Shown here in pieces: positions 22,491-34,736 of a DNA stretch of 64,000 bases. The stretch comes from Mytilus californianus (taxonomy: Eukaryota; Mollusca; Bivalvia; Mytilida; Mytilidae). The stretch spans positions 67,415,558-67,479,557 of the forward strand of contig NW_026262668.1 of the NCBI RefSeq assembly GCF_021869535.1, in the 5' to 3' direction. Made by a program: the position numbers and the translations under genes. A model generated the notes under the pieces. That model saw only the letters and a program-made list of their open reading frames with translations, was not told where the DNA came from and searched no databases. Position 1 is the first letter of the stretch. Every line of letters starts with the position of its first letter.

Positions 22491-24179
22491 TTTTATTAGT
22501 AGACTGTTTACACACAGATTAATTTGATAATTTACCTACCCAATTCCCAAACCTGGTTGTGACGGGTCATGTACTACAAGAAAGTCAATGTTCCCTAATT
22601 ACCAATAAAGACAATGAAATAAAACACCGAACACTCACTCGCTGATCCTCAAAATATAAAAAAAAAATGTGAAGTATAATAAATAAATTATATACATGGT
22701 TGCACAAATGTTGCAAAAATGCCATAGCAATAAACGGGAAACCAATAAGGACAAAATTGGAATCTTAACAGACACCGCTAAATGCCGAAATGGACATTTT
22801 TTTTGGCGTAAACGGATTTCTCTCAAAATTTCCCCCCAAAAATGACAATTTAAAGATTTTTACGTGTGAGTGAAACAAACATGGGGAGAAATTGGCTCTA
22901 TCCCTTAAACAAGAAAATATGCTATTATCAAAAGGTTATCATATAATGAATTTAAAACTTGAACAAGAAAACAAAAGGACCCGAGGAGTCTGCTAGCAAA
23001 ACTATGCAATATGGAAATCATTAGCAACAGTGGCAGTTATGTATCTTGCACATACTATCCAAAATTGAGACCAGGTTGATTATTGTTAAGTTAGCCCTCC
23101 ATATTTGAATTGGGTCAAATCAACTGATAATTGTAAGAAATGTTTCGTCGATGTGTTAGCAGAAACTTTATCTGGTGCAACACTAAACTATTGGTAAGTT
23201 TAATATAAATATAAACGTTTATTCGCTCATATCAAAATCAATAACACGGGACTCACCCAATGACAAATGTGTTTAAAAGATTACCAGTGAATGCTGTGAA
23301 CAATACGGCTTAATTAATATCTGCATGATCTTTATTTAAATTACATATGCATGAATTCGCTTTTTGTAATTTTTTTTTTTTGCAGCAAACAATCTTGCAT
23401 CTGATCAATCGTGATATCAATGTCAGTAAAGTGAACATCTGTTCATGCAAGCGTTTTAAGTTTCTGTTGTCGTTTATGGTACGCCGTTCGCGTCAAAAGA
23501 AAGTATGCATAAGCAATAGGCGCACAAGGTAGTTTGAAATATGAACAACAACGACAAGAATATGTTATTGTTTGCCAACATATAGTTTATATCACACTAT
23601 TCAAATGTATGATAACAAGTATATGTCGCCGAGAGTGTTTTCAATTTTCAGTTAGAACAAAACTTTCTTATTTCAAGATTATAAAGGAAAACCAAAGAGT
23701 TTTCAAATATGTGAGCTGAACAAAATAACACGATAGAATTTTAAAATACATGTAGTCAAATTTTGAGAAGATAATTTTCAATAAATGCTTCAGAAAAATA
23801 AAAATAAAAGTGATGGTCACCAAGGTATGTTTTCTTGCTACACAATCCTTGATAACAAAAGTTATATATTCACTGACATTACAATTCATTATAGATTTTA
23901 AAAATCATGAGTTGCACATACCTTCCCCTTATATATCCATCCCTTTTATCAAATAAAAAGTCTCTCTCTATTTGTTAATACATTTAGTCACCCAACTACC
24001 TTAAATGTACACAACTACATGCATCTATTTTGCACTGTTTTGTTTTACTTCTTTTATTTTAATCGAAAACATACAATGACATTCAGCAGATTCGATTTCA
24101 AATACAGATGTATTTGAAGATACGCAGCTAGTTTGCATAACTAGATTTAGAAACAAAAGTACAGAAGTTTAAAATGTCT
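22491..24179. other. Unassigned intron sequence
   Basis: This is AT-rich. A possible splice acceptor (T-rich run then GCAG at about 23385) precedes a short open frame containing MVRRSRQKKVCISNR. It could be an upstream exon of the thioesterase-like gene, but its donor phase does not fit the next exon, so I leave it unassigned. Confidence 0.35.
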
Positions 24180-24331
24180 CAGGGTGGATTCAGGTGGCGT
24201 AGATTGAAAATTTTTCATTTTGTTAAAATATAATCGTCTAGAAAATGTTTTGCCTCGCTACGTTCAACAGTATTTATTCCCATATAAAGAATTACGCCCG
24301 GCCTCTTTTAAAAATCCTGGATCCGCCCCTG
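24180..24331. mobile_element. Short hAT-type MITE
   Basis: This 152-bp segment has imperfect terminal inverted repeats: CAGGGTGGATTCAGG on the left and the complement of CAGGGGCGGATCCAGG on the right. Such ends are common in hAT-derived MITEs. A perfect 8-bp target duplication is not visible. Confidence 0.45.
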
Positions 24332-24405
24332 TGTCCGCTGAGACTTTTGAAGTATATATTTTTTTTAATTTTGAATGCTTCATCGTGACATCAATTTATC
24401 TTCAG

Positions 24406-24508
24406 GCATCCGTGATTAACAGAGGCATATACACCATAAACAAGGTTACACCAGACTACGCAGAAATAACAACAAAAGGTATACCTTACGGCTTCGATAA
24501 CAGAACAG
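24406..24508 (+). CDS. Hotdog-fold acyl-thioesterase-like protein, internal exon
   Basis: This exon of 103 nt follows acceptor TTTATCTTCAG (ending 24405) and ends at donor ACAG|GTTGG (24508/24509). It encodes ASVINRGIYTINKVTPDYAE and then ITTKGIPYGFDNRT plus one base, which joins the exon at 27602 in phase to give DNRTG-KWGIW. The exon starts in phase 0, so at least one upstream exon is needed; I could not locate it. Together with the next exon, 290 codons are visible, close to the size of plant-type acyl-ACP thioesterases. Confidence 0.55.
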
Positions 24509-24789
24509 GTTGGTTTTAACGGTCAACACTAAGTCAAAAGCAATATATATATATTGGTTTTAAAAAAGACGCAAAACAGGAAAAGACTTGAAAAAAGAAG
24601 AAAGTTCAACTGTTAACAGGCGCGTAGCTGCCTTTACGCAAAAAATCATTTGCTTGCACATTTTTTTCACAAAAAAAATAAATTCTGAAATTGAATTACG
24701 GATAGTCTTTAGTCTTTACAGATTATCGTGTCGGGCGGTGTTTAAAGCCCAAATCTCTGATGTCGTCTGTAACAGTGACTAATAAGGAA

Positions 24790-24970
24790 CTATATATCCT
24801 TCAATATTCGCAATCTTCTCAATTCTAGTTACAATGCCAGTAACTACATCAACTACTGAACGGTCATTTAGTGCATTAAGGCGACCGAAAACTTATCTCC
24901 GTTCAACCATGGTACAGGACAGACTATCTTCGTTGGCGCTCATACCTGTTTCACCGAGAGAGTTCTGCGA
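24790..24970 (+). pseudogene. hAT transposase C-terminal (dimerisation domain) fragment
   Basis: The frame reads MPVTTSTTERSFSALRRPKT followed by YLRSTMVQDRLSSLALIPV. The TST.ERSFSALRR.KTYLRSTM pattern is the conserved end of hAT-type transposases and the ZMYM-like proteins derived from them. Nothing of the catalytic part is present upstream, so this is a small remnant. Confidence 0.75.
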
Positions 24971-25129
24971 TCATTTGCCTTGGCAAAAAATAGATATATG
25001 GACTTTCGATATTAACTATACTTTAAGTCTTACATGCAGTATTAACATTTAATAATACAGGCTCAATACAATCACCTTGAAAACATCTTAGATTTATATC
25101 CCTTACTTATAAGTCAAGACTTAAAAGTG

Positions 25130-25500
25130 GCCGTTAGATTTCGTATTCCCATTGTCCGTTCGTCCAAAAGACTATTGATTCACCTGGGGTATCTGTGTCC
25201 CAAATGACCTTCTACCGTTGTCGTAGAAACCTCTCCTTTGATTTGAGAATGACCTTCGTGAGACACACTACGGGTGTCTTGCAAGAAGCAGGAACTGCTT
25301 ACCCTTTTGGAGCACCGGAGGTCGCAACATTGTTTTCTGGGTCCGTGTTTTTCATCTGTATTTAGTTTTCAATGTTGAATGATTTTGTTTCTCCTTTTGT
25401 GTCTTATCTGTTCCCGGGTTTGTCAATTGTCCATTGATTAACGCTTCGGTTGTCGACTCTTCCTGATCTTCCCGTTTTATCAAATTTATTTTATATTTGA
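25130..25500 (+). repeat. Retroelement-tail-like dispersed repeat
   Basis: It shares CTGCTTACCCTT, GGAGCACC and the neighbouring GTGTTT/GTTTT segments with the tail at 39698-40010. It is probably the 3' part of a related element that lost its coding region. Confidence 0.4.
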
Positions 25501-27601
25501 AAATAACCATGTTAATAATATAAGCAGCAAATTACGGAACTCACTAGACTTTTACTATCGTTTCATGAAAATATGGTATAGTAAGAAACAGATAGGGTAT
25601 TTTTCATGTTCAAAGCAGTCACTGTAATTACTCATATGCCCGGAGCTTCATGGGGATTCGCTTCCCTGGACCACCGTCTACGGTGCTGCCCTGGATCCCC
25701 GACTAGGGTGCTACCCTGGACCAGCTGGGGACTTTGAGCGGTCCATAGCCTCCTCCCTTGCCGAATCACTATAAAGTCCACAAGTATTCACAAAATAGGA
25801 GTTTGGGCGTGAATGTGATGTGAATTTCATAAGCATGGCATACCGGGAAAATGCACGAAAAAAGTTATCATTTTCTGCATAAAATGGTCCAAATAAAATT
25901 TTCGCCTCGCTTCGCTCGGCGATAGTTATAATTGCACTTTATGTAAGTCCAGCTACGCCCCTGGTTAACAGCATAAACGTCATTATTCTGCAATACAGAA
26001 TAACTAATAGAGTTTTCAGATAGATTTGCCGACGGAAGCACGCATGCATGTTGCTGGAATAACGTTCATTTTGTGAATTCGAGACCAAAACTTGGGAGGC
26101 CCCCTTTCGTAAAATTTAAACATTCAAAGTGATATAAACATAAAACTATAACCGTGTAAGATAGCACTTTGCTTCTGAGAATGCAACCGTGGTTCAACTA
26201 TCGACAGGATATCACTGTAAAAAAATGTATGTTAGTATGTTATTTTTCTTACTGACAAAACCATTGTAGATTTTTTTGAACATATTATTATATCGCAACT
26301 ATTCTCATTATTTGTATGCCTATGATTTTTTTCTAAGGGGTTATAAACATGTAAACGATTTAACACTGAATCCATTCTTTGGAGTCAGATCATACTACAG
26401 ACTTTTTACATTTAGTGTAGTTTGTTGTGAAGTCATATACAAATATGTCTGTAACATCGAATTTAGTACTTACCAATTGTTTAAGAGATGAATAAATTAT
26501 TTACTTGAATTTGATGGAAAAGAATCAATTCTTGAAACAAATACATGCACACTCTAAAAATAAAACCCACAGTAAATGAACAACACGTTTACTGACTGCT
26601 GTTCTTCTGAGACTTCATTAAGGATACTCTAACACGGAGCAAAATCTCATACGTAACTACATGTATAAGTTCAAGGCGGCTTTTAGTATCGGTTTGAGCG
26701 GATTGGTTTTGCAAGAATTCGGAAAGTAAGAACTGCACATTAAAGTGCACATATATTGGATAATATCAACAAATTTCAAACTGCTTGGAAAATCCGAACT
26801 CTGCATTGAAGCGTGCATGTGTGGGGTAATGTATCAACAAATTACAAACTGGCAGAGAAATATAATAACAAATACTATCATAATTTTCTCGACTATCGCA
26901 ATGTAAAATACAGAAACAAGATAATTTATTTATTTAGACTACCCGGTGGCACATCGTAATTTTTTAGATAACCTGGCAGGAATTAATGTAGGAACATGGG
27001 AAATAATTCGAATAAACTGCATAATAATTTTGATAGATATATTCAAGCCAAGAAGGACACATGCATTGTTATACATAAGATACGTTATCGCTAAATGTGA
27101 GCATATACCTACAACAAGTGTAAACTCCATACAGACTACACATGGCACGCCATACAAACTGTCTCGATGCAAAGGAAACGAAGGGATGTTGTCTATTAAT
27201 TTCTGACACCAATCCCTAAACGCACTAGACAAAACCCAAAGCAGGACCAACTATTTTATTGCTGCTTTTCATTGCACAGCTACCCTTAGCACGCAGCAAA
27301 ATTACATACCATAACGAACAAGTATAAATTATCACATTAAATCTTAAGTTATATCATTTAATTATAATTTCTAAAATAGTAAAAGAAAGGTGGATGCTAC
27401 CAAAGGGATATTCAATCTCATATAAGTCGAAGACAAACTGACAAAGTCAGGACGAAAAACGACATAAAAAACAAACAGCAGTCTAGAAAACACAGCATAG
27501 AAAACTAACAAGTCTCATTTCGTTTCATTCCTTTCAGCGGATTTTAATTTATTTTGTATCTTATCGTTTATTCTTCATCTTTCTATTTCTATTTTATCAA
27601 G

Positions 27602-28371
27602 GAAAATGGGGCATATGGAATTTGTCATTATTTTTAGACGGAGCAGAATTTAAAGCCCGACAATCAGAAGTATTTATGAATACTCCTATAACTGACATGT
27701 ATAAATCATCGACGTTCATCATGCTAAAGATGATTCTTAATTATATTAACCCAAAGGTATACCAGTTCGACTTCCTTGATCCAATAAATCTGACAATTAC
27801 AAAAGAACTGTGCAAACCAGGTACCAGTACACACAGCACAGTTACAAAACTTATAAACACTGATACGGGAGAACTTATGGTAGAAAGGCTGGCAAAACTT
27901 TGTAGGGTTGACAATGAAACACATCGACCAGTGAAATGGTCTCCGCAATTTCACCAAATGTTTTCACATTTGAAAGATCGAGAAATGCCCGAAGTATTGA
28001 AGAAAACTAGTGCTCCAATTCCAAAACCACCGCTTGATTGTTTCAAATGGAATTTAAAGTCCCGATATAGTGATATGGATGTAAAAATGCATGCTAACCA
28101 ATCAATGTACATCAAATCTTGTATAGACTGTGCTACTGACGCCTCCTTGAATGGTCAACTCGATCAATTTAACGGCGATATTATTTGGTATCCAGTGAAA
28201 TATCTGAGTATAAATTATATAGCAGAAACTTTTGTCAATGATGAACTAACTGTCAACATGTGGCAAAATGACAAAGACGTTTCAGTATTATACTTTTCAG
28301 TCTGCAGTGATGCTTTAAAAAAGATAGTAACATTTATTGAGATGAAATTTGATTTGGACAAAATAAAATAA
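27602..28371 (+). CDS. Hotdog-fold acyl-thioesterase-like protein, last exon
   Basis: This 770-nt exon carries 255 residues and a stop. It starts after the acceptor TTTATCAAG; the TTG at 27622 is an internal codon, not a start. The first half ends with NTDTGELMVERLAKLCRVDN-ETHRP, as in the first hotdog repeat of acyl-ACP thioesterases. The second half starts RYSDMDVKMHANQSMYI (about residues 190-205) and continues with LSINYIAETFVNDELTVNMW, a typical hotdog strand pattern. Plant-type enzymes carry D-x-N-x-H in the corresponding helix; here it reads D-V-K-M-H (Asp194, Lys196, His198), so the Asn is replaced by Lys and activity may differ. A role in fatty acyl-thioester hydrolysis is inferred from fold only. 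AATAAA overlaps the stop region. The gene is nested in lysozyme intron 2 on the opposite strand. Confidence 0.65.
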
Positions 28372-29390
28372 TCCCAGCTTGATAACTTAACTAATTCTTA
28401 TATTTTCGTCTTCATGCAAATTTAATTTATTTTAATTGCATGTGAATCTTCTGATTTACTTCTGATTTGCTTAAAAATAAATTATCACTGAAGAAAAGCA
28501 TATTTTCGTGAAACCCCATGTACATGTATACATAATCAGGACCTTCTGCACAATATAATTCAATTATAAAACTTAATTCTAAACTTTCTTCGACAGTGTC
28601 AGTTGCACTTGAGCCAAAAATAAAATGTTATGACCAGTCTGAATTTTACTGAATGAGTCTTACTTGAGTCACATTGACTGTTCTTTGCCAATTCCAATGA
28701 AAAGTACGTGCTTTGTCAAGTAAAGTTTATTGTAAAATACTGCCTGAATAATGGTTAAGCTGGTAAGAGGACAGCTGTATACCAATAGTAAAGACAGATA
28801 ACATTGCAGCTATGATTAGATACTGCATTTTTGTGAACCGATTATCCATTTAACCTGGTTTTCTCTTCTAGTGAAGCTGTCTACTCTTGGTTATAAATTA
28901 AATCACCACACGCCCATCGGGTGTCAATTGTGGTTTTGTGGCTGTAAAGTTTGAACAATATGAACTCTGACTTGCACGTTTTAAATTTTCTATTGAGGTC
29001 ATTTTTTCCCCTCGAAATTGAAAAGAGGTTTACATGAGTAAAAAAAGAGGGAATACTTCAAATCTTAGTATATTGGATCATCTCAATGGAGTGATTCCTT
29101 GACAGGTTTTTATCTATTATCGGACCACTCTGCGGACAGCCTCTTATGAAGGTCTGATGGTGTACCTAAACCAGAGTCTGGAAAAAGAGTTTTAGTGCAA
29201 CATCTATATGTAAATGATCCGGCTATGACAAATAAGCAGTTGTGCCAAGAGCGCATGAAACCATCTTATGTGCATATTGAAATTGAAAAATAAAATGGGA
29301 TATTTAGAAAGCATTTAATCAGAAACAAATTAAAGGCTTTTAGTAAAAACATGCATGAGGATACTCTTAGGCATATAGGAGTATTGTGTC
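28372..29390. other. 3' flank of the thioesterase-like gene, no further gene
   Basis: This is AT-rich with possible polyadenylation signals near 28365 and 28475. No other coding or repeat feature can be supported. Confidence 0.5.
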
Positions 29391-29394
29391 AATT

Positions 29395-29985
29395 ATGACT
29401 GTTTAAAGTCCTATAACTCTGGTATGACAAACCAGAAATTTTTCAAAATTCACTAATCCCAATAACAGTGTTAAGTTTGTAGTAATTTGATCCAAGCATA
29501 CTATAGCTAGTGCATATCATTTAAAAAATCATTTTATTTATCTGACACTCAAAGTTCCATAACTCTGGAATGACGGAATTCTTTTGTAAATCTAACGATG
29601 TGTTATAAATGTTCACCAATTCAATTTTATATAAAGTTGTCAATAAATCAATCCAAACAAACTCAAGTTATGGTACAACAGGTGAAAAAATTACTTAAAT
29701 CTGACAACTCAAGGCCAGAAAATTAAATAAATCGAAAGGGGAGCTTCTTTTTATCAATAGGAACAATAGCGTACAGTTCTGAGGAAACTGGATTTGGTGC
29801 GCGATTTGTGAAAAACTGTCTTTATTCAAACTTTTAAAGTATCGTAACTCTTGAATGAAAAAGGAAAAGCATTTTCAAAATCTTCCGTCAATCCTAATGT
29901 TGTAAAAAAATAACATGAGAATTGGTTAATGCAATTTTGAGTTTTCATACGTAAGTTGACGAACGGATGGTATATCATAATACAT
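29395..29985 (+). repeat. Degenerate tandem repeat, three units
   Basis: A motif of the form AAAGTYC.TAACTCTGG.ATGAC recurs near 29405, 29550 and 29835. It is followed each time by AAAATTC/AAATCTTC and CCAAT...GTTGT. The units are strongly diverged. Confidence 0.45.
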
Positions 29986-30189
29986 CCCGTCTTCGACAGC
30001 GTATACAAATCGGGGAGTAAATACCACATGTATGTATTACCAGTTGCAATTCACGTTTTTATTCCCCAAATTTTAGCATTGTTTTAACTGAATAGCTTAA
30101 GCCAACTCAATAAGGATTTAGCTTCCTGCGTCAATATGTGGCCCAAGGGTGACTTTGGAATGGAAATATGGTCAATTTGGTCTTCTTCC

Positions 30190-30532
30190 GATCGGTAGTA
30201 GAACCCTAGCCAAAAGTGGTGCGTTCGTATGGCTGTGCGAGATGTACAAGTACACAGACACGTCCGGTCAGAATGTGGACGTTTAATCCGATGCCTTATG
30301 TAAAGAGAATGCCACGTTCTCTGCACGGTAAGGACCCTTGCAACAACTATTTGAGGGGTCCGGATGTGGCCTGTTGCAAGGTCAAATTTCTGTCCCTATC
30401 CAATATACCCTCATTTTCCAGTGGCAGTCCAATTTCCCCGACATTCATCCCGGACGGCCTCTATTACAAGACCCACTTATTGTATTTATTGTAAGCAACC
30501 AACAAACAATCAATCAATCAATCAATCAATCA
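30190..30532 (+). repeat. SINE-like dispersed repeat, copy 3, with (AATC)n tail
   Basis: This is the best preserved copy. It shows TATGGCTGTGCGAGATGTAC, CAGACACGTCCGGTCAGAAT, GTGGACGTTTAATCCGATGCC and a simple AATC repeat at about 30508-30532. Copies occur at 743, 19266 and inverted at 53990. Confidence 0.55.
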
Positions 30533-31489
30533 CTATATGTCTGTACTTAAGACTTGTAACTGTACTAAATCTAATGTTGTAACTCAGTTGGATAAAGTCG
30601 TAGTCAAATGATTTTGGTCATTCTGTTCAGTACCTATAGTTTTTAAGCTTTTACTGGTTTTGTGCATTTGGCTTCTTAACCTTTGATCATTGGTAAACCC
30701 GATGAAGGGTATTCCAAAAACACGCTATATGCACTGAAATCGGTTTCGTATGATTGTATATTTAAATACACACCATTACAGTAGTTCCCGTAAACCTTTA
30801 ACGCCATAAGAGAACATGTCTGACAGCAATGCAGCAGTGATTGTTGTATGGCGTCACTAGTTCAAGTGTCGCAAATTTCGAGTCAAGTGTCGCAGATTCC
30901 GAATTAGCGATAAGATCTATTGACTTTGGGTCAAATGAAAAATACAATAATAATAATTATAAATTCGGTGCGTCCGAACATGTAACTGATTGAATATGTA
31001 ACGATCTCTATGACCAAGGGAACTTTAAAAGAATATCAGAATTCGCGTAAGATCCATACTAGTGAATAAAACTATTTTAATATTTATTCAAGTATATGAT
31101 TTAGGCGTAACATCACAACATAAGAACGAACTATCAAAATCATTTGGAAAAGGATTGACCCATCAGCTCAAAACTAATCACACAAAATAGCTTAACAAAA
31201 AGACAAAAAAAGACATTAAAGGCCAATGCAAAATGATAGTCGACTTTATCATTGCAAAAAAAGTCTAGATTAAGCAACAGAACCCATCCAAAAACTGGGG
31301 TTGAGCTCAGATGCTCCGAAAGGGTAAAGAACTTTTTTAGGAGGGTGATATCACACGACAGTATAATTAAAAACAATAACTCTAATTGGGCTGTCATTTA
31401 AAATTACAGATTCTTTTCACATCAATGTTATATAGATAATGAGATAATGTAACTATGTACTAATACTATAGATGTTTAAGACTTCTTAC
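30533..31489. other. Unassigned intron sequence
   Basis: I see no gene or element in this part of lysozyme intron 2. Confidence 0.45.
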
Positions 31490-31546
31490 CGTTTGGATTT
31501 GGTATATTAGCTTTTGCAGCTGCTATATAGTGTGGGTTGCTTTGAC
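31490..31546 (-). CDS. Phage-type lysozyme, exon 2
   Basis: The exon is 57 nt, with acceptor CCTATAG ending at 31547 and donor G|GTAAGAAG at 31490/31489. It codes for QSNPHYIAAAKANIPNPN plus split codons on both sides. Only this frame is open; the other two have stops. The split G at its end joins AT of exon 3 to give Asp. The split codon at its start joins A of exon 1 to give Ser. The phase agreement at both ends is the main support. Confidence 0.65.
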
Positions 31547-32104
31547 CTATAGGAAAGTCACAAACTGAATAAACATAAACAGTAGACAAACATACAACAA
31601 ATTAACAAAACAAAAAAAACACTTAAAAGTTTCTTGCAAACTAAGAATCAATGTACTGATAAAACAAACAAAAAATTAAAAATATACTTCTACATGTAAA
31701 GTTTTTTAAAAGGATCAAATTTACTTGTCCATCAATACGATTACTATCTTTTCTGAAAATGACAGAAAAAGATTAAAGTTGTGAATGCAAAGAAACTTTC
31801 TTTAGCCATTGACAAATGCGAAAGCATTTTATAGGACTTGCACAAACGGAAATATTTGGGGACCCAAGTATATCTCATGACTAACGTTTTATATAAGGAA
31901 AGTTACCTTTTTTGACGTTTCGATAGCATCTGTCATCGGTTAAAATTGTTTCTTTGTTTACTGAAGGTTGGTAAAATTAAACAGTTTTCGCCATACACAT
32001 TTTAAATATTTGCTTCAACAAAGCTTTACAGGTATTTTATTTTGCTTACGTAACATGGGATATAACTGGTACATATATAAAGATATGGATTATATTGAAC
32101 TTAC

Positions 32105-32114
32105 TAGCTGACAT
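32105..32114 (-). CDS. Phage-type lysozyme, exon 1 (start codon)
   Basis: The start ATG is at 32114-32112 in context CTGAAATGTC, with A at -3. It is followed by TCA GCT A and the donor GTAAGTTC at 32104. The exon probably begins at 32136 after a TTTTATTTTCAG acceptor, so an upstream non-coding exon is possible. The complete product would be 193 aa, starting MSASQSNPHY, and would have no signal peptide, suggesting a cytosolic or non-classically released enzyme. Phage-type lysozymes are known from bivalves and are thought to act in peptidoglycan breakdown for immunity or digestion. Exon 1 rests only on phase and splice logic. Confidence 0.5.
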
Positions 32115-32136
32115 TTCAGTGACTAATGAGGAATAT

Positions 32137-33119
32137 CTGAAAATAAAATTGTATAAAAGCATGTACAATGTATAATGGTATGCTAATGTAGCAAAAAAAG
32201 TATATTTATAAAATTTATATTCATGTATTCTTAATTGAGTCTGGTTACGTACCGTATTAATATTGAGCGTAACTACAAATTCAGTGTATAGTCAAGCTAA
32301 AATACACTCCGTGGAGTAGTTTCCATTGAGGCAGTGAAGCAACTGCCTCAACAATTTTTTTATTATTAAAATAAATGTAGAAGTATTATTTATATAAACA
32401 GAAATAAAATGTATACCTTATTATATAATGAAGATGATTCCAACATTTGACTTTTCTACCCTTTACCCATGTATTCATCATTATTAAGACTTAATTATTC
32501 CAACTTTGAATTTTGTATCATGAATGAATGATCGAGGTAGATACAGTAACACATTTTTTGTTTTAAAAGCGGACAAATGATATGTTATAAAAAAAAACTG
32601 GTTCAAACAAAAGGTCAGAGCTGAATGTGAAATTGACATGATGCTTGATTTAGTTTTTCATTTACAACATATTTGTTACGTTTGGTGGACATGGTTTTCC
32701 ACTGACACTGGACATTCTCGTGGGAACCAACTGTGTTCCTTTTCTGTGATGTATCTATATCCATATAAAGACAACTTAATAGTTCATCCAATTATAGTAA
32801 ATATATATCCATGGATCTTGGCAATCCTTCCCTAACGTATAAAATTACAGGACATATCAGTTGATATTTTGAACTTTTATATATCCGAATCTGTTCAAAA
32901 TCATTTGTGAGGTGATCATGATTATTTCAGTTATTTTTTGTTTGTTTTGATCAGGACGTGTCTTGGTTTAGTTATCGATAATTGAAATTTTAACCAGCAG
33001 TTTCATTCAAATCTGCTTATTTAATGGGCATGGGAAAGTACTATTACTTCATGAATAAAAATATTCCCAAATCTAATTTGTTCATAGACAAAAACTCGGT
33101 GCCAGTGTGTAGTTGCTTA
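32137..33119. other. Upstream region of the lysozyme gene
   Basis: This should contain the promoter of the lysozyme gene if no distant 5' exon exists. It is AT-rich, and no clear core promoter element can be assigned. Confidence 0.35.
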
Positions 33120-33590
33120 TGAGCGCCCCTCAAAAAAAGACAACACCTGGGGAGTGTCAGCGCTTGCAAATGAGTTTAACCCCGCCATATTCTGTATGTG
33201 CCCGCGTTTCAATTGTTGTCCTTGGTTGCTGCCTGCTATATTTGGTTTTTGTTTATAGTTTTTAGTATTAATCAGGTTTTCTCGTTTGAATTATTTTGCA
33301 TTTTGTCATGTCGGAACCTGTTAAATCTTACTGTACGGTAAGTTAAGTGTTCCTCAACTTTCTTTTTCCAAACTGCGACACACAAAAAAGTTACTACCCC
33401 TAAAAATTCCCCCCCCCCAAAAAAAACATAATAAAAAACAGAGAGGTATCGGAGACTATTCTTGGGGTATTTAAGACATTTTATAGTTCCCTCTTTTATT
33501 GTATATTATAAAAAAAGATGTGGTATGAGTGCCAATGAGACAACTCTCCATCCAAGTAACTTGACAAAGTGGAGATTTACAGTACGTGTA
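33120..33590 (+). repeat. Retroelement-tail-like repeat and mussel dispersed repeat
   Basis: 33120-33330 has GAGTTTAACCCCGCCATATT and TTGTTGTCCTTGG, reminiscent of the tail at 22200-22490. At 33519 GTGGTATGAGTGCCAATGAG begins a dispersed motif that recurs at 37981 and, diverged, at 50470. Confidence 0.4.
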
Positions 33591-34733
33591 ATTCTGTATT
33601 TCTAGACCAATAACTATCATAATTCTGACTTGTAATAGACATTTTCCAGACAAAATATTGTGGTAAAAAACTTAACAATTCAGTCCATCCAACTGGCTGT
33701 GCTTTAGCCTTTTGATTTTTATATATTTGTAAAAATGTAGTGTTCAAATAGTAGTTTTGTAAGTACATACCATAGACGTCTTCGCTGTGTTTTTACACTA
33801 GATTTTAAGGTTCATATGTAGGAAGTTTAATTTAGAATTTCCGTTTAATAAAGTGTTTTCGTAAAATCTATTTATATAGATCACCTTTAAACTATTTCTA
33901 CTTGGTTATTGGTCATAGTCATACTGCATATTTTAAAAAACCAGGATGCATATCAAAATGAATAGTTTATATGGATACATGTATATATATTAAAGTGTTT
34001 TTCAAACGCCCGAATGGTTTTTTTATTATTAGGATAATGATATCATTTCTTCCACATAGGAACTCCATGTTTTGTTCAACACATTTTAAATATAATATTA
34101 ACATATTTCAGTTTATGTATAAAAAAGGAAGATGTTGGGTAAACGTAAAATTGATAGTTTAATACCCACAACCAAATTAACCCTAAAACATGTCAAGGCC
34201 AACATGCTGATCTCGATGATAGTCCCTCGTCTTTATCATATGTTTATATACGCATATCAACTAAAAATATAAATTTCTGAGATACATTTGAAAATTGGCC
34301 TATTGGATTATAAAGTTGATCTACCGAACAAATTTTATAGAGAAATTGATCTGATATTAAAAGCAGCAGATTTTAATCAAATTTGATATTACATAGAGCG
34401 AAATAACGATTTCTGGCGCATCGCTGTATATTTTTTTATATAGATATTCTAGAAATGTGATAGGTAAATCAACAAGCTACTAGGTAGTAAACTGTATCAG
34501 AAGAAAATTGCTGATCACCGTGAACCTATAGTCTATATCAAATTTTTACTGTTTTTTTTATTCTTCTGTTAAGGGGAAGGATTTATAACCCACTGAAATA
34601 ACGAGTATTCTGTCAAGGACTCTGTCTTTAATCATTTCTAATCATCTTTGATAAAATTGCATGTATTTAGGCATATCGGAAAAAGGAGCATATTTTTGCT
34701 GATGTTAAGCGAAAATTTTTGATATCTAATTGC
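33591..34733. other. Non-coding, no assigned feature
   Basis: This is AT-rich intergenic sequence with nothing recognised. Confidence 0.45.
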
Positions 34734-34736
34734 TAA

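Larger units (their letters stand above)
24509..27601 (+). other. Intron of the thioesterase-like gene
   Basis: The intron runs from GTTGG at 24509 to TTTTATCAAG at 27601. It holds a hAT transposase remnant (24790-24970), a retroelement-tail-like sequence (25130-25500) and a GC-richer dispersed repeat (about 25630-25975) with repeated CCCTGGACC and TCGCTTCGCTCGGCG. At 26720-26850 two imperfect units of about 100 bp share ATCAACAAATT.CAAACTG. From 26850 to 27600 I see nothing. Confidence 0.5.
18052..31489 (-). other. Lysozyme intron 2 (13.4 kb)
   Basis: This long intron holds an inverted-repeat element (18129-19258), a reverse transcriptase (20529-21854), hAT fragments, and on the opposite strand the thioesterase-like gene (24406-28371). 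Both splice ends (GTAAGAAG at 31489 and TTTGTAG at 18052) are good consensus sites and the flanking phases agree. Confidence 0.6.

Noticed and set aside
23385..23535. Possible upstream exon of the thioesterase-like gene
   Set aside because: The available donor gives a phase that does not match the exon at 24406, and no domain similarity is visible.
26939..27250. Overlapping ORFs on both strands (103 and 86 aa)
   Set aside because: No domain, splice or codon signal; chance frames within an intron.
27622..27624. TTG as the start codon of the thioesterase-like frame
   Set aside because: The frame is open to an acceptor at 27601 and joins the 24406-24508 exon in phase.
30508..30532. AATC microsatellite as an independent feature
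   Set aside because: It is the tail of the SINE-like repeat.
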